From JBKPHS01 sp046729975 (GTDB lineage: Bacteria; Actinomycetota; Thermoleophilia; Solirubrobacterales; Thermoleophilaceae): a stretch of DNA of 7,552 nucleotides. Position numbers and translations under genes: made by a program. Below, piece after piece: positions 6,790 through 7,552 of the stretch. Location of the stretch: NCBI GenBank assembly GCA_046729975.1, contig JBKPHS010000202.1:1-7552 (forward strand), read 5' to 3'. Below the pieces are notes generated by a model. That model was not told where the DNA came from and searched no databases. It saw nothing but the letters and a program-made list of their open reading frames with translations. The first letter of the stretch is position 1. Each line of letters begins with the position of its first letter.

Positions 6790-7552
6790 AGTTCGTAGAC
6801 GAATACCGGGACGCGGAGCTCGGCCGCGCTCTGGCCGGCGAGATCCTCGCGACGGTCGAGCCCGGTCGCCACTACAAGGTGATGGAGGTCTGCGGCGGCC
6901 ACACCCACTCGATCTACAAGTACGGCGTCGACGATCTGCTGCCGGCGAACGTCGAGCTCGTGCACGGGCCGGGCTGCCCGGTATGCGTGATCCCGATGGG
7001 CCGCGTCGACGACGGCATCGCCCTCGCTCACGAGCCCGGTGTCATCTTCACCTGCTTCGGGGACATGCTGCGCGTGCCGGGCTCGCACGGCACGCTGCTC
7101 GACGCCAAAGCCGAGGGCGCCGACGTCCGAATGGTCTACTCGCCGCTCGACGCCCTGAGGATCGCGAAGGCCAATCCGGACCGCGACGTCGTCTTCTTCG
7201 CGATCGGCTTTGAGACCACGGCACCCTCAACCGCGCTGACTCTGAAGCGCGCCAAGGCGGAGGGCGTCCGGAACTTCCTCTGCATGTGCAGCCACGTGAC
7301 CATCGTGCCGCCGCTGCGGGCGCTGCTCGAGTCGCCCGACCTGCGGCTCGACGGCTTCGTCGGACCGGGCCACGTCTCGACCGTCGTCGGCGCGCGCCCG
7401 TTCGAGTTCATCCCGGCGGACTACGGCAAGCCGGTTGTGATCTCGGGCTTCGAGCCGCTCGACATCCTCCAGTCGATCCACATGATCCTGCGCCAGCTCG
7501 CCGAGGGACGATGCGAGGTCGAGAACCAGTACCGGCGGGTGGTGCCCTACGA
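6786..7552 (+). CDS. hypD: HypD, [NiFe]-hydrogenase maturation protein (N-terminal part)
   Basis: The first 255 codons are present; the gene leaves the right edge. HypD is the iron-sulfur scaffold on which, with HypC, the Fe(CN)2CO group is built, the cyanide coming from HypE/HypF. Diagnostic motifs are MEVCGGHTHSI with Cys36 (33-43), HGPGCPVCVIP with Cys64 and Cys67 (60-70), the AIGFETTAPS segment (139-148) and VGPGHVST (192-199). Cys36, Cys64 and Cys67 correspond to the conserved residues needed for scaffold function and disulfide chemistry. The cysteines of the C-terminal 4Fe-4S site would lie beyond the window. The GTG start overlaps the previous stop (GTGA) and is preceded by a perfect AGGAGG. 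About two thirds of a usual 350-380-residue HypD is visible, with no frameshift. Confidence 0.97.
   Translation, partial: MKFVDEYRDAELGRALAGEILATVEPGRHYKVMEVCGGHTHSIYKYGVDDLLPANVELVHGPGCPVCVIPMGRVDDGIALAHEPGVIFTCFGDMLRVPGSHGTLLDAKAEGADVRMVYSPLDALRIAKANPDRDVVFFAIGFETTAPSTALTLKRAKAEGVRNFLCMCSHVTIVPPLRALLESPDLRLDGFVGPGHVSTVVGARPFEFIPADYGKPVVISGFEPLDILQSIHMILRQLAEGRCEVENQYRRVVPY

Noticed and set aside
5790..7088. Long in-frame extension of purD back across the GYD and hyp genes on the minus strand
   Set aside because: It has no family similarity, is antisense to clear hypC and hypD genes, and precedes the diagnostic PurD N-terminus; it is an open frame caused by high GC.

Overview
This is a GC-rich (roughly 70%) bacterial chromosomal window with tight gene packing, many GTG starts and 4-base start/stop overlaps. 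Protein similarity by eye (separate PurS/PurQ/PurL, Bacillus-type PurB, actinobacterial-looking HypC/HypD) suggests an actinobacterium, perhaps a Thermoleophilia/Gaiellales-like soil lineage. That placement is an inference; there is no rRNA or other marker here.

Positions 1-6103 are one minus-strand block of de novo purine synthesis. In transcription order it reads: a small GYD-domain protein, purD, purE, purB, an EamA-family transporter, purC, purS, purQ and the first codons of purL, which leaves the window at base 1. purD/purE, purC/purS and purS/purQ overlap by 4 bases, purE/purB are 1 base apart, and purB overlaps the transporter gene by 11 bases. The only real gap is 80 bases in front of purC. 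The encoded enzymes cover GAR synthetase, the FGAM synthetase complex, CAIR formation, SAICAR synthetase and adenylosuccinate lyase. purK, purF, purM, purN and purH are not in the window.

Positions 6104-6263 form a divergent intergenic region. It holds a plausible plus-strand promoter whose -35/-10 spacer contains a perfect 5-5-5 inverted repeat.

Positions 6264-7552 are a plus-strand [NiFe]-hydrogenase maturation operon: a canonical HypC, a second divergent HypC-like protein and the first 255 codons of HypD. HypC and HypD together carry and assemble the Fe(CN)2CO group of the hydrogenase active site, so the organism probably makes a [NiFe] hydrogenase encoded nearby to the right.

The most interesting points are: (1) the canonical HypC has ATC exactly where the start ATG should be, with a good ribosome binding site in front; (2) a second HypC-like protein lacks the N-terminal Met-Cys but has a C-x5-C-x2-C element and keeps the conserved His; (3) a transporter gene and a GYD-domain gene sit inside the purine block; (4) PurE has Ala where the family normally has the second active-site His. 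No clearly unknown multi-gene system is visible.
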